64,000 nucleotides of DNA. It comes from Oribacterium sp. oral taxon 078 str. F0262 (GTDB taxonomy: Bacteria > Bacillota > Clostridia > Lachnospirales > Lachnospiraceae). A model generated the notes under the pieces. It saw nothing but the letters and a program-made list of their open reading frames with translations. It did no database searches and had not been told where the DNA came from. This document shows positions 26,033 to 34,813 of the stretch, piece by piece. The translations under genes were made by a program, and so were the position numbers. The first letter of the stretch is position 1; the number at the start of each line of letters is the position of its first letter. The stretch is taken from NCBI RefSeq assembly GCF_000160135.1, contig NZ_GG729933.1:121362-185361 (forward strand), given 5' to 3'.

Positions 26033-27256
26033 ATGATAAGAAAAGAGATGAGATGGACAGCGGCCTGCATGAGTACGGCGCTTCTTTTTTCCGCGCTTTC
26101 CACGGCGGCGTATGCCGCACCGCGCCGCAAGGTCTTCGCGGACAATGTTTCGGAAAGCCCGCATCAGACCTCCTTTGAGAGGGAGAGAAGCGCGGAGGAG
26201 TGGGCGAAGCTGAGAGACAACCGGATCGAGTGGGATGAGATTCAGACTTTGGTCCACGAGTATAATCCCACGATCGCGAGCATGTGGATCTCCTTCCGGC
26301 AGAACGATCACCGCGGAGCCTATCATATCGACTATGAGAAGGCGGAGCAGAAGATCGAGGATGCCTATCAGAAGGCCATGGAAGCCGCGGATGGAAATGA
26401 GGTCGCGGAGGCGCTGGCGGAGATGCGCTACCAGAGCGATTCCGCCCGCTCCGATGTGGACAGCAATGCCCAGAGCTCCGATCGGGAGGCGGCGAAGCTT
26501 CAGATCGAGCAGTCTGAGCTCACGACGACAGAGACGATCCGGAAGTCGATCCTGTCCATGTACAGCTCGAGGGCCAAGGCGGAGACGGCGAAGACAAATA
26601 TCGATCAGGAGAGTGCGAACTACGATGCGGCTGTGCGGAAGCTCAACGCGGGGCAGGGCACGAATCTCGACGTCCTGAATGCGAAGGAGGCGAGAGAGAA
26701 AGCGCAGCTTTCCCTCTCTCAGGAGAATGCCTCTGTGGAAAAGAATACAGAGCTCATCCGCGTAGACCTCGGATGGCGCTATAACGATGAGCCTGAGCTC
26801 CCGGAGGCTCCGATCCCCGGGGAGGAGCAGCTCAACGCGCTGGATCTCCAGGCGGATACGGAGACCGCACTGAAGGAAAATTATCCAATCCGCATCACGG
26901 AGCGAAAGCTTGCGGTTTCCCAGACGGAGACCCAGCTTGCGAGTCTGAATACGACGCTCCAGAACCAGAAGGAGTCTGTGCGCGCCGATATGATCTCGCG
27001 CTATCAGGCCGTGAAGCAGGCTCGGACAGGACTTGAGCAGGCTCGGCTTCAGAGCTCGAACCTCCAGGCCGCGCAGAGCAGCGCGGAGCGCGCCTATTCG
27101 GTCGGAAGCAAGAGCCGGAGAGAGATGGAGACCGCGAAGAACCAGGCGGAGAGCGCAAAGCGCTCGGAGCGGATCGCGGAGCTCAGCCTCGCGGAAGCGT
27201 ATTATGACTATCTGGCCGGGAAGCAGGGTCTCGCGAAGGCGGGAGGAAGCCAGTAA
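26033..27256 (+). CDS. TolC-like coiled-coil secreted protein, first of a tandem pair
   Basis: 407 aa. Signal peptide MIRKEMRWTAACMSTALLFSA... with cleavage after AYA near residue 28. The mature protein is almost wholly heptad-rich helix (EAAKLQIEQSELTTTETIRKSILSMYSSRAKAE; LAVSQTETQLASLNTTLQNQKESVRADMISRYQAV), with the internal two-fold repetition and NYDAAVRKLNAGQGTNLDVLNAKE motif of the outer-membrane-efflux (TolC/OEP) family. The ATG at 26033 follows GGAGG by five bases. In a Gram-positive cell there is no outer membrane, so it probably works as a periplasm-side or cell-wall-zone tube or scaffold; no ABC transporter or membrane-fusion gene is adjacent. Followed after 266 bp by a paralogue. 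Confidence 0.75.
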   Translation: MIRKEMRWTAACMSTALLFSALSTAAYAAPRRKVFADNVSESPHQTSFERERSAEEWAKLRDNRIEWDEIQTLVHEYNPTIASMWISFRQNDHRGAYHIDYEKAEQKIEDAYQKAMEAADGNEVAEALAEMRYQSDSARSDVDSNAQSSDREAAKLQIEQSELTTTETIRKSILSMYSSRAKAETAKTNIDQESANYDAAVRKLNAGQGTNLDVLNAKEAREKAQLSLSQENASVEKNTELIRVDLGWRYNDEPELPEAPIPGEEQLNALDLQADTETALKENYPIRITERKLAVSQTETQLASLNTTLQNQKESVRADMISRYQAVKQARTGLEQARLQSSNLQAAQSSAERAYSVGSKSRREMETAKNQAESAKRSERIAELSLAEAYYDYLAGKQGLAKAGGSQ

Positions 27257-27356
27257 GCATCCGGCTCGGACTTCTGCGCTTTTTCTTCGCTGCATCCGCA
27301 GCTCAGAGGGATCCACAGGGATGCCTGCCGCTCTGCCGTTTATATCCGCCTGGGCA

Positions 27357-27483
27357 CAGGCCGTCTGCCGCCCCGGCGCTTAGCGATTTGGTTCTGTAAA
27401 TCGCTTACGCGCCGTTGGTCGCGGCAGTCGGAGCGAGAGCGTCCTTTGCCGGGCGGGTAAAACGGCAGAAAAAGCGGCAGCCC
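27357..27483 (+). repeat. Dispersed intergenic element, copy 2
   Basis: Same boxes as the element at 3051-3300: CAGGCCGTCTGCCGCCCCGG at 27357-27376, the exact 26-base box (starting CGCGGCAGTCGGAGC) at 27420-27445, and AAAAAGCGGCAGCC near 27470-27483. Between the first two boxes the hairpins of copy 1 are replaced by a single one, AGCGATTT-ggttctgt-AAATCGCT. It ends about 40 bases upstream of the second TolC-like gene. Confidence 0.7.
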
Positions 27484-27522
27484 TTCGGAAGGCACAAGAA
27501 ACATTATACAGGAGGAGAACGA

Positions 27523-28773
27523 ATGAAGAAATGGAGACGAAGGGGCGCTCTGTGCGCCGGAGCGGCGCTCTTCCTTTCCTGTCTCGCGCTTTCGCAGACG
27601 GGCGCGGCGCTTGCGGAGGAGAGCTCCTGGAATCTGGAGGACAATACGATTGAGTTCTATGAGGTCCCGGCGCTGACGGAGAAATACAGCGGTATCGCGA
27701 AGCTGGAGCAGGCCGTGATGGAGAGCAGTACCGCCGGGATGAGGGCAGTGGACAATGCGGTGGACGCGCAGAGGAAGGATATCGTCGCGGAGCTCAATGA
27801 TGAGATTTCGGAGCTCAAGGCGCAGAGGACGGAGAGCCGGGATGAGTCGCTCAGAAACAGTCTCTCCGCCAGGATCCGGGAGATGGAAAGAGTCCGGGAC
27901 AGCAGGAAGTTGGTGGGCGGACTGGATCAGAGTCTGGGCGCGGTGAGCGAGGCGCTCTCGCAGCTTCGCAGTACGAAGGACTCCGTGGCACAGGCACGGA
28001 GGAGTGCGCAGACCGCCGTGAAGGCGAATTTCTATACCGGGAAGAAGCTTCTGGAAAATGGAATGCAGGAGCAGTTTTTCAGCGTGAAAAAGCAGGAGCT
28101 CGCACGCTCTTTGCAGGAGCAGAGAGTAGCGCTCTATCAGGCGGAGTACGAGAAGACGGAGAAGAAAAAGGCGCTGGGTCAGGCGACAGAGCAGGAGCTG
28201 CAGAGCGCGCTTGTCGATCTGAACGGCGCGAAGGCGGATCTTCAGACCGCGGAGAACGGCCTTTCGAGTCTTCGCCGCGCGGTCGGGGTTTCCCTGGGCT
28301 GGAAGCCGGAGAACTGCGGGGGGATTTCCTTCGGGGATACGCCGGATTACCCCAGAAATTATATGGACAGCAGGAATCTCGAGGCGGACACGAAGAGTGC
28401 CCTGCAGCAGAACAAGGAATTCGGGGATGCGCAGAGGATCGCGGACAAGGATTTTACGACCTGGGACAAGAGAGAAATCAGTATCGCGGAGACGGAGCAG
28501 AGAGTCCGCGCTGCGGTGAGAGAGCTTTCCCGGAATACCAGGGAGAAGGCGGCCGCCTGGGAGGCGTCGGAGACGACGGCGGAGATCGCAAGGGCGCAGG
28601 CGGAGAAGGCGGAGCATCTCGCGGCAGTGGGCATGAGCAGCCGCCAGGATACGGCGAAGCTGAAGCTCGCCGCACTCCAGAAGGAGAGCGAGGCGAAGAC
28701 CGCGAAGCTCGATTACGAGCAGTCGATCTATGATTACGAGCAGGCTGTCACGAAGGGAGTTATGGAGATCTAG
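27523..28773 (+). CDS. TolC-like coiled-coil secreted protein, second of a tandem pair
   Basis: 416 aa. Signal peptide MKKWRRRGALCAGAALFLSC... cleaved near ALA-EESS (about residue 30). Long alternating helices follow (DAQRKDIVAELNDEISELKAQR; SLQEQRVALYQAEYEKTEKKK; NTREKAAAWEASETTAEIARAQAEKAEHL), with the TolC-type internal repeat: GQATEQELQSALVDLNGAKADLQ corresponds to LNAGQGTNLDVLNAKEAREKAQL of its neighbour. Both proteins then contain an LGW-x-P/YN-x-E stretch (VSLGWKPENCGG; VDLGWRYNDEPELP). The ATG at 27523 follows AGGAGGAGA. Function unknown beyond the family resemblance; it precedes recA by about 100 bp. Confidence 0.75.
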   Translation: MKKWRRRGALCAGAALFLSCLALSQTGAALAEESSWNLEDNTIEFYEVPALTEKYSGIAKLEQAVMESSTAGMRAVDNAVDAQRKDIVAELNDEISELKAQRTESRDESLRNSLSARIREMERVRDSRKLVGGLDQSLGAVSEALSQLRSTKDSVAQARRSAQTAVKANFYTGKKLLENGMQEQFFSVKKQELARSLQEQRVALYQAEYEKTEKKKALGQATEQELQSALVDLNGAKADLQTAENGLSSLRRAVGVSLGWKPENCGGISFGDTPDYPRNYMDSRNLEADTKSALQQNKEFGDAQRIADKDFTTWDKREISIAETEQRVRAAVRELSRNTREKAAAWEASETTAEIARAQAEKAEHLAAVGMSSRQDTAKLKLAALQKESEAKTAKLDYEQSIYDYEQAVTKGVMEI

Positions 28774-28875
28774 GAGACGCTGCTGCCGCTGACTTCGGCA
28801 ATGACTTATAATAATTTCAATCGGGATATTTTCGTCTGAGGACAGAGGCGGAGAAGGGGGAGAGGAAGAAAGGCC

Positions 28876-29994
28876 ATGGCAGGAAAAGCGAATAAGGCGC
28901 CGGTCAGTGCGATTACGGCGATCACGGATCACGAGGAGAAGCTGAAGGCACTGGATGTCGCGCTGACAAAGATCGAGAAGGACTTCGGGAAGGGATCCGT
29001 CATGAAGCTCGGCGAGTCCCGCGTCAACAAGGACATCGAGACGGTGCCCACCGGGGCGCTTTCTCTGGACATCGCGCTCGGAGCAGGGGGATTTCCGCGG
29101 GGGAGGATCATCGAGATTTATGGTCCGGAGTCTTCGGGGAAGACGACTCTCGCGCTCCACGCGGTCGCAGAGGTACAGAAGCGCGGAGGGATCGCGGGCT
29201 TTGTCGATGCGGAGCATGCGCTCGATCCCCGCTATGCGAAGGAGATCGGCGTGGACATCGACAATCTCTATATCTCGCAGCCGGATTCCGGAGAGCAGGC
29301 GCTGGAGATCGCGGAGACCATGATTCGCTCCGGCGCGATCGACATCCTGGTCGTCGACTCTGTGGCGGCTCTGGTTCCGAAGGCGGAGATCGACGGCGAG
29401 ATGGGAGACAGCCATGTGGGACTGCAGGCCCGTCTTATGTCGCAGGCGCTCCGGAAGCTGACCTCCATCATCTCCCGCTCGAACGCGATCCTCATTTTCA
29501 TCAATCAGCTCCGTGAGAAGGTGGGAGTGATGTTCGGAAGCCCGGAGACCACGACGGGCGGCCGCGCGCTGAAGTTCTATGCGACGATCCGCATCGACAT
29601 CAGAAAGGGAGAGCCGATCAAAAGCGCCAGCGGAGAGCCCTCTGGGAATCGGGTGAAGGTGAAGGTCGTGAAGAACAAGATCGCGCCGCCCTTCAAGCAG
29701 TGCGAGTTTGATATCAGCTTCGGGAGCGGCATCTCGAGAGAGGGCGATGTGCTGGATCTTGCGGTCAATGAGGATATTGTCGATAAGAGCGGAGCCTGGT
29801 TCGCCTATGAGGGAGAGAAGATCGGTCAGGGCCGGGAGAATGCGAAGGAGTATCTGAAGAAGAATCCCCGGGTGATGGCGGAGATCGAGGGGAAGGTCCG
29901 GGAGAAGTTCGGACTGAAACCGGATCCCTACGAGGCGGCCGCCGCGGCGGTCCCGGATCCCGCGGATTCGGAGAAGAGCGATGCGGGACAATAA
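28876..29994 (+). CDS. recA: Recombinase RecA
   Basis: 372 aa. DNA strand-exchange ATPase and SOS co-protease. Walker [10 protein letters not shown] (about residues 78-86), Walker [10 protein letters not shown], the L1/L2 DNA-binding loops around [19 protein letters not shown] and [20 protein letters not shown], and a conserved C-terminal domain are all intact. An N-terminal extension of about 15 residues ([15 protein letters not shown]) precedes the usual [31 protein letters not shown] lies upstream of the ATG, and a TATAAT at 28807-28812 could be the -10 box although I see no good -35 and no recognisable LexA site. It overlaps recX by 14 bases. Confidence 0.98.
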   Translation: MAGKANKAPVSAITAITDHEEKLKALDVALTKIEKDFGKGSVMKLGESRVNKDIETVPTGALSLDIALGAGGFPRGRIIEIYGPESSGKTTLALHAVAEVQKRGGIAGFVDAEHALDPRYAKEIGVDIDNLYISQPDSGEQALEIAETMIRSGAIDILVVDSVAALVPKAEIDGEMGDSHVGLQARLMSQALRKLTSIISRSNAILIFINQLREKVGVMFGSPETTTGGRALKFYATIRIDIRKGEPIKSASGEPSGNRVKVKVVKNKIAPPFKQCEFDISFGSGISREGDVLDLAVNEDIVDKSGAWFAYEGEKIGQGRENAKEYLKKNPRVMAEIEGKVREKFGLKPDPYEAAAAAVPDPADSEKSDAGQ

Positions 29995-30511
29995 GCCGGG
30001 GGCGGAGGGGAGTCCTTCGCCGGAAAGAGAAGGCCTCCTCCGGCGCTGCAGGGAGCGCTGCCTCTATCTCATCACGGATTCGGAGAAGTCGGAGCGGAGG
30101 ATACGGGAGAAGCTTGTCCGCTCCGGGAAGTACCCGGAGGATATCATAGAGGAGGCGATCGCCTTCCTGAAGGAATACAACTACCTCGATGATCTTCGCT
30201 ATGCGAAGAGGATGATCCAGAGCTATGCGGGGAAGAAGTCCCTCCGGGAGATCGAGCAGAAGCTCTTTCAGAGAGGGATTTCCCGGGAGGAGATCCGGCT
30301 CGCCGAGGAGGAGCTCCGAGAGGAGGAGGCTCTTTCCGAGCGGGAAGAGGAGGCGCTTCTCCTTCAGATCCGAAAGCGCTGCGAAGATCCCCGCAGGCTG
30401 GATCCCGGGGAAAAGCAGAAGCTCTGCGCCTCCCTCTGCCGGAAGGGCTTTTCCTATGAGAGAGTCAGAGCGGCTCTCTGCGCGGAGGAGATCTGGGACT
30501 TGGATCCTTGA
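29981..30511 (+). CDS. recX: Regulatory protein RecX
   Basis: 176 aa, all-helical, with the three-helix repeats of Rec[54 protein letters not shown] (the Y-L-D-D-x-R-Y-A motif is diagnostic), [20 protein letters not shown] and [15 protein letters not shown]. RecX binds RecA filaments and limits their extension. The ATG lies inside the end of recA, so the two are translationally coupled, the usual arrangement for this pair. Confidence 0.93.
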   Translation: MRDNKPGAEGSPSPEREGLLRRCRERCLYLITDSEKSERRIREKLVRSGKYPEDIIEEAIAFLKEYNYLDDLRYAKRMIQSYAGKKSLREIEQKLFQRGISREEIRLAEEELREEEALSEREEEALLLQIRKRCEDPRRLDPGEKQKLCASLCRKGFSYERVRAALCAEEIWDLDP

Positions 30512-30551
30512 GCGGGGGAAAGAATGCGGAAGAAATGTTTTCGGCAGGGGC

Positions 30552-30586
30552 TTGACAGAGGAAACTAAATTGTGTACAATGTAGTT
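30552..30586 (+). promoter_or_regulatory. trx operon promoter overlapped by an OhrR-type operator
   Basis: TTGACA (30552-30557) and TACAAT (30575-30580) with 17-base spacing. A 24-base imperfect palindrome at 30563-30586 covers the -10 box: left half AACTAAATTGTG, right half TACAATGTAGTT; reverse-complementing one half matches the other at ten of twelve positions. ATTGT/ACAAT half-sites are typical of OhrR/MarR repressors, and an OhrR-like gene ends this operon. A leader of about 140 bases follows before trxA with no structure I recognise. Confidence 0.75.
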
Positions 30587-30729
30587 GCGCAAAGGAAATG
30601 AAGGATCCTCGGCGCCGAATAATAAATGCACAGAATTTAGATTCCGGCAGAGCCGGTGGACGCGTCCGGGAGAGCGGCGGTGAGCGAAATCGCCTTCCGG
30701 GCGCCGGTCAGTAAAGGAGGATAGCTCTC

Positions 30730-31038
30730 ATGGCAGCAGAAAAGCTTAGAGGAAGCGATTTTGAGGCAAAGGTTTTACGTTCGGATCTCCCGGTTTTGGT
30801 GGATTTCTGGGCGGATTGGTGCGGGCCCTGCAAGATGCTCTCTCCCGTTGTAGCTGAGATTGCGGAGGAGGCGAAGGACTTTAAGGTATATGCTGTAAAT
30901 GTCGATGAGGAGCCGGAGCTTGCGAGCCGCTACGGCATCCGCTCCATCCCGAGTCTTTTGGTCTTTAAGAACGGAGAGATCGCGAAGCAGTCCGTGGGCG
31001 TCATTCCCAAGGAGCAGATTCTCGAGCTCTTAAAGTAA
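30730..31038 (+). CDS. trxA: Thioredoxin
   Basis: 102-aa cytoplasmic disulfide reductase. Active site WCGPC in VDFWADWCGPCKMLSPV (Cys at about residues 32 and 35), cis-proline in RSIPSLLVFKNGE, and the full thioredoxin fold length. AAAGGAGG lies upstream of the ATG. It is followed after 27 bp by thioredoxin reductase and then by an OhrR-like regulator, forming a peroxide-responsive redox operon. Confidence 0.97.
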   Translation: MAAEKLRGSDFEAKVLRSDLPVLVDFWADWCGPCKMLSPVVAEIAEEAKDFKVYAVNVDEEPELASRYGIRSIPSLLVFKNGEIAKQSVGVIPKEQILELLK

Positions 31039-31065
31039 GAGCCGGAGGCAGGGAGAGGAAAGACC

Positions 31066-31980
31066 ATGTTTGATATTATCATTGTCGGAGCGGGGACGGC
31101 GGGATTATCCGCTGCGATTTACGGACTCAGGGCCGGAAAATCCGTGCTCCTTTTCGACGGGAGCTCCTACGGGGGGCAGATCGTCAATACGCCGGATATC
31201 GAGAATTATCCGGGGATTAAGCATATCTCCGGCTATGACTTCGCGACAGGACTCTATCAGCAGGCGAAGGAACTCGGAGCGGAGCTTCGCATCGAGAAGG
31301 TGCTCTCGATCGAGGACCTTGGGCAGACGAAAAAGGTCAGGACAACGGGAGGAGAGTACGAGGCGGGGGCTGTGATCCTGGCGACGGGGGCCAGGAAGCG
31401 CGAGCTCGGCCTTCCGAATGAGAAGGCTCTCGTCGGAAGAGGACTGTCCTACTGCGCGACCTGCGATGGGATGTTCTTCCGAAACCGTATTGTCGCGGTG
31501 AACGGCGGAGGAAACACCGCAGTGGAGGACGCGTTCTTTCTCTCGAATTACGTGAAGAAGGTCTATCTGATCCACAGGAGGGATGCCTTCCGCGCGGCGG
31601 AGAAGGATCTGGAACGTCTGAGGAAGAGGGAGAATGTGGAGTTCATCCTGAATACCACGATCTCCGCTCTCAAAGAGAATGAGGGCGGACTCTCAGCCTT
31701 GGAATTAAAGGATAAGGAGGGGGCGGAGAGAGAGCTTCCGGTGGACGGACTCTTCGTTGCCATCGGGCAGAGCCCGGACAACGCGGCCTTCTCCTCCTTG
31801 GTGGAGCTGGATGAGAAGGGGTATATTGTGGCCGGGGAGGACTGCCTCACCAAGACAGCCGGGATCTTTGCCGCGGGAGACGGCAGGACGAAGGCAGTGA
31901 GACAGCTTGCCACAGCGGCGGCGGATGGGGCAGTTGCGGCACTCGCGGCGGCTTCCTACCTCGATGAAGAACCTCGCTGA
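31066..31980 (+). CDS. trxB: Thioredoxin-disulfide reductase
   Basis: 304-aa flavoprotein that passes electrons from NADPH to thioredoxin. FAD-binding GAGTAGLSAAIYGLRAGKS at the N-terminus, redox-active CATC in SYCATCDGMFF (about residues 130-133), NADPH-binding GGGNTAVEDAFFLS, the C-terminal FAD motif GIFAAGDGR and a final ATAAADGAVAA helix. Lies 27 bp behind trxA with its own GGGAGAGGAAAG. Confidence 0.97.
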   Translation: MFDIIIVGAGTAGLSAAIYGLRAGKSVLLFDGSSYGGQIVNTPDIENYPGIKHISGYDFATGLYQQAKELGAELRIEKVLSIEDLGQTKKVRTTGGEYEAGAVILATGARKRELGLPNEKALVGRGLSYCATCDGMFFRNRIVAVNGGGNTAVEDAFFLSNYVKKVYLIHRRDAFRAAEKDLERLRKRENVEFILNTTISALKENEGGLSALELKDKEGAERELPVDGLFVAIGQSPDNAAFSSLVELDEKGYIVAGEDCLTKTAGIFAAGDGRTKAVRQLATAAADGAVAALAAASYLDEEPR

Positions 31981-32072
31981 AACCGGAATTTCTGCCGTCT
32001 GCCGCGCCTTTTGGTGCGGCGGGCGGCGGTTTTCTGCGCTTCCCCGGAAGCGAAGCTTAGAAGGGAGTGACG

Positions 32073-32519
32073 ATGTCGGATTATGATGCTTTGAAGCTGG
32101 AAAATCAGCTCTGTTTTCCGCTCTACGCCTGTGCAAAGGAGATTACAAGACGCTATAAGCCCTTCCTCGACCGGATCGGCCTGACCTATACGCAGTACAT
32201 CACGATGATGGTGCTCTGGGAGAAGGGAGAGCTGAGCGTCAAGGAGCTGGGAGAAAGCCTCTATCTCGACTCGGGCACCCTGACACCGCTTTTAAAGCGC
32301 CTGGAACAAAAGGGACTTCTCACGAGAAAGCGCTCCGAGCGGGACGAGCGCTCCCTGGAGGTCCGAATCACGAAAGAGGGGACGAAGCTCCGGGACCTCG
32401 CACTCACAATACCGAGGGATATGGGAGACTGCATAAAGCTAACGAGAGAGGAGTTTCGGACACTCTACTCACTGCTCTATAAAACCCTCTACAGCATCGA
32501 AAATTCGATGGAGGACTAA
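32073..32519 (+). CDS. ohrR: OhrR-like MarR family redox-sensing repressor
   Basis: 148 aa. The N-terminal segment LENQLCFPLYACAKEITRRYKPFLD carries the reactive cysteine (Cys14 in this numbering) that defines OhrR: oxidation by organic hydroperoxide releases the repressor from DNA. Winged-helix motifs LTYTQYITMMVLWEKG, LGESLYLDSGTLTPLLKRLE and the wing KRSERDERSLEVRITKEG are all present. The tyrosines that hydrogen-bond the cysteine in OhrR structures appear retained (YTQY region). A second cysteine (LYAC) lies seven residues on. The ATG at 32073 follows AGAAGGGAG; a GTG at 32067 is possible. No ohr gene is adjacent; instead trxA-trxB precede it and its likely operator covers their promoter. 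Confidence 0.88.
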   Translation: MSDYDALKLENQLCFPLYACAKEITRRYKPFLDRIGLTYTQYITMMVLWEKGELSVKELGESLYLDSGTLTPLLKRLEQKGLLTRKRSERDERSLEVRITKEGTKLRDLALTIPRDMGDCIKLTREEFRTLYSLLYKTLYSIENSMED

Positions 32520-32596
32520 AGAATTTGGCCCCGCAGACAGCGCCCTGCCAATGAATCAAGTTGACAGGACTTTTTTATTTTTATAAAATGATTCCA

Positions 32597-32659
32597 GCGT
32601 CTTAAAGTCTCTCGTTCGCGACGTGCGGGCACGGGAGCGGAAGAGAGACTTTAAGACGC
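32597..32659. repeat. Inverted repeat element, copy 1 (17-bp perfect arms)
   Basis: Arms GCGTCTTAAAGTCTCTC (32597-32613) and GAGAGACTTTAAGACGC (32643-32659) are perfect reverse complements around a 29-base centre containing CGACGTGCGGGCACG. A similar block recurs about 175 bases downstream. Confidence 0.8.
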
Positions 32660-32773
32660 GCCTCGGCATGAGCATGGAGGGGGAGCAGGACTCCCCCGGG
32701 AATGCGAATGACGGGAGCATGCAGGGAGACGCGAAGCGGCGAAAGCATGCGGGAATCCTTTGAAAGGCGAAAA

Positions 32774-32833
32774 GAAGTCTCACGACCGCGACGTGCGTGC
32801 ACGAGAGTGGAAGAGAGACGTTAAGACGCGCCT
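32774..32833. repeat. Inverted repeat element, copy 2 (decayed arms)
   Basis: Same centre (CGACGTGCGTGCACGAGAGTGG) and right arm (GAGAGACGTTAAGACGCGCCT) as the element at 32597-32659; the left arm is reduced to AAGTCTCACG. The two copies are in direct orientation. Confidence 0.7.
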
Positions 32834-32999
32834 GATATCAATATTTTTATAAATTGTATTGAAACGAATTAGCAGCTTCGGATGATTTACTGCGGCAGTG
32901 CCGCGGACCCGGAGCGATCGATGCTTAGATGAGACTGATTCGCCGGGGGGCGGGTCATGTCTGTTTTTGTCAGTTGGAGAGAGCGGAGGAGGTACAGAG

Positions 33000-34553
33000 T
33001 TGAACCCAGTGGGCATCATTATCGCCGCGGTTGTCGTGGCGGCCGCAGTGGGTTTCGTCGCGTTTATCCTCGGGCAGAGCAAGGCAAGGGCTGAGTATGC
33101 GAAGACGGTGGGCACAGCCGAAGAAAAGTCCCGGGAGATCATAGATGATGCGATTCGAACAGCGGAGAATAAAAAGAGAGAAGCGCTCTTAGAGGCAAAG
33201 GAAGAGGCTCTCCGGGCAAAGAACGACCTGGACCGGGAGGTCAAGGACCGCCGGAAGGAGGTTTCCGAGCTCGAGCGGAGGATGCTGAAGAGGGATGAGG
33301 CCTCGGAGCGAAGGGCCCAGTCTCTGGAGAAGCGGGAAGCGGAATTCGGGAGGAGAGAGAAGGGACTCGAGGAGAGAGAGGCGGAGATCGAGCTTTTGCA
33401 CGCACAGAAGCTGACAGAGCTTGAGAGAGTCTCGGGGCTTACCAGGGATCAGGCGAGGTCCGAGCTTCTGCATTCCGTCGAGGACGATATCAAGCACGAT
33501 ACGGCCATGATGATCCGGGAATACGAGAACCGCGCGAAGGAGGAGTCGGAGAAGACGGCGAGGGAATATATCGTCGAAGCGATCCAGCGCTGCGCGGCGG
33601 ATCAGGTGACGGAGTCCACGGTCTCTGTCGTGCAGCTGCCAAACGACGAGATGAAGGGCCGCATCATCGGCCGGGAGGGCCGGAATATCCGCACGCTGGA
33701 GCAGCTCACCGGTGTGGAGCTGATCGTGGACGACACTCCGGAGGCCGTGGTGCTCTCCGGCTTCGATCCCATCCGCCGCGAGGTGGCCCGCATTGCCCTC
33801 GAGAAGCTGATTGTGGACGGAAGGATCCATCCCGCCCGCATCGAGGAGGTCGTGGAGAAGAGCCGGAAAGAGGTGGAGGACAGCATCAAGGAGGAGGGCG
33901 AGTCCGCGGTGCTGGAGCTCGGGATACACGGGATCCATCCGGAGCTTGTCTATCTGCTCGGCAGGATGAAGTTCAGAACCTCCTTCGGACAGAACGCCCT
34001 GCAGCATTCCATGGAGGTCGCGCAGATCTCGGGGCTTCTCGCGGAGGAGCTGGGGCTGGATGTCCGCATGGCGAAGCGGGCCGGGCTCCTGCACGATATC
34101 GGAAAGGCGATCGATCACGAGATGGAGGGGACCCATGTGGACCTCGGCGTCGAGCTCTGCAAGAAGTATCATGAGCCGGAGCTTGTGATCAATGCCGTCG
34201 CGTCTCATCACGGAGGGACGGAGCCGAGCAGTCTGATCTCCTGCCTGGTCGCGGCGGCGGATGCGATCTCCGCGGCGAGACCCGGAGCGAGGAGAAAGTC
34301 ACTGGAGAGCTACACGAATCGCTTGAAGGAGCTGGAGGATATCGCGAACTCCTATCGCGGCGTCGAGAGGTCCTTCGCCGTGCAGGCCGGCCGGGAGGTT
34401 CGGATCATGGTGATACCGGAGCTCGTAAATGACGATGAGATGGCGATCATGGCGAGGGATATCTCAAAGCAGATCCAGGATCAGATGCAGTATCCCGGCG
34501 TCATCAAGGTAAATATCATACGGGAGTCCAGAGCGGTAGGCTACGCGAAGTGA
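33000..34553 (+). CDS. rny: Ribonuclease Y
   Basis: Membrane-anchored endoribonuclease that starts mRNA decay in Firmicutes. The start is a TTG at 33000, seven bases after GGAGGAGG; it gives 517 aa, the family length, beginning [20 protein letters not shown], the single transmembrane helix. Then a long coiled coil (residues 30-190), a KH domain with [19 protein letters not shown] (about 210-275) and an HD domain with [25 protein letters not shown] and SHHGG (about 335-430). The C-terminus [10 protein letters not shown] is the typical ending. An upstream in-frame ATG at 32898 would put 34 unlikely residues before the membrane helix. Confidence 0.96.
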   Translation: MNPVGIIIAAVVVAAAVGFVAFILGQSKARAEYAKTVGTAEEKSREIIDDAIRTAENKKREALLEAKEEALRAKNDLDREVKDRRKEVSELERRMLKRDEASERRAQSLEKREAEFGRREKGLEEREAEIELLHAQKLTELERVSGLTRDQARSELLHSVEDDIKHDTAMMIREYENRAKEESEKTAREYIVEAIQRCAADQVTESTVSVVQLPNDEMKGRIIGREGRNIRTLEQLTGVELIVDDTPEAVVLSGFDPIRREVARIALEKLIVDGRIHPARIEEVVEKSRKEVEDSIKEEGESAVLELGIHGIHPELVYLLGRMKFRTSFGQNALQHSMEVAQISGLLAEELGLDVRMAKRAGLLHDIGKAIDHEMEGTHVDLGVELCKKYHEPELVINAVASHHGGTEPSSLISCLVAAADAISAARPGARRKSLESYTNRLKELEDIANSYRGVERSFAVQAGREVRIMVIPELVNDDEMAIMARDISKQIQDQMQYPGVIKVNIIRESRAVGYAK

Positions 34554-34568
34554 CGGAGAAGAGAATAT

Positions 34569-34611
34569 GAGGGTCGGCGCAGAAATCCCCCGAGGGACTG
34601 TGCCGGCCCTC
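34569..34611 (+). terminator. Possible terminator-like hairpin after rny
   Basis: GAGGGTCGGCGCAG (34569-34582) pairs imperfectly with CTGTGCCGGCCCTC (34598-34611). There is no T-run behind it. The rest of 34554-34813 shows no gene I can support. Confidence 0.35.
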
Positions 34612-34813
34612 TGCGGCAAAAAAGCGTTTTACGGAGAGGGCCTTTCTGCCGGACCGCACTCATCCTGGCGATTTTCGCGCTGCGAAGCGGGTCCGTCTTC
34701 CGGGGCTCTCTGTGGAGGCGAAGAGGAGAAACGCGCGGAGCGTTATTTCGGAAACGGAGCGGACTGAGCCGGAAGGATTTTAAGGCCCCGGGGAAGGGCG
34801 TGAGGGGAGAGGA

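Larger units (their letters stand above)
32520..32999. other. Gene-free interval between ohrR and rny with paired inverted repeats
   Basis: No credible gene. Contains the two related repeat copies listed separately and a weak T-rich run (CTTTTTTATTTTT at 32570-32582) that may end the trx operon. The last 30 bases hold the strong rny ribosome-binding site GGAGGAGG. Confidence 0.5.

Noticed and set aside
28774..28875. SOS (LexA) box upstream of recA
   Set aside because: I could find no CGAAC/GTTCG-type palindrome before recA, only a lone TATAAT.
27340..29991. 883-codon open frame antisense to tolC2 and recA
   Set aside because: Shadow frame created by high GC in the third codon position of the real genes; no start signal and Arg/Leu-rich nonsense composition.
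32898..32999. Upstream ATG as the start of RNase Y
   Set aside because: It would place a Gly/Ser-rich leader before the membrane helix, whereas the TTG at 33000 has GGAGGAGG and gives the family length.
34567..34767. 66-codon frame between rny and the PBP gene
   Set aside because: No ribosome-binding site, no conserved look, and it overlaps a probable hairpin.
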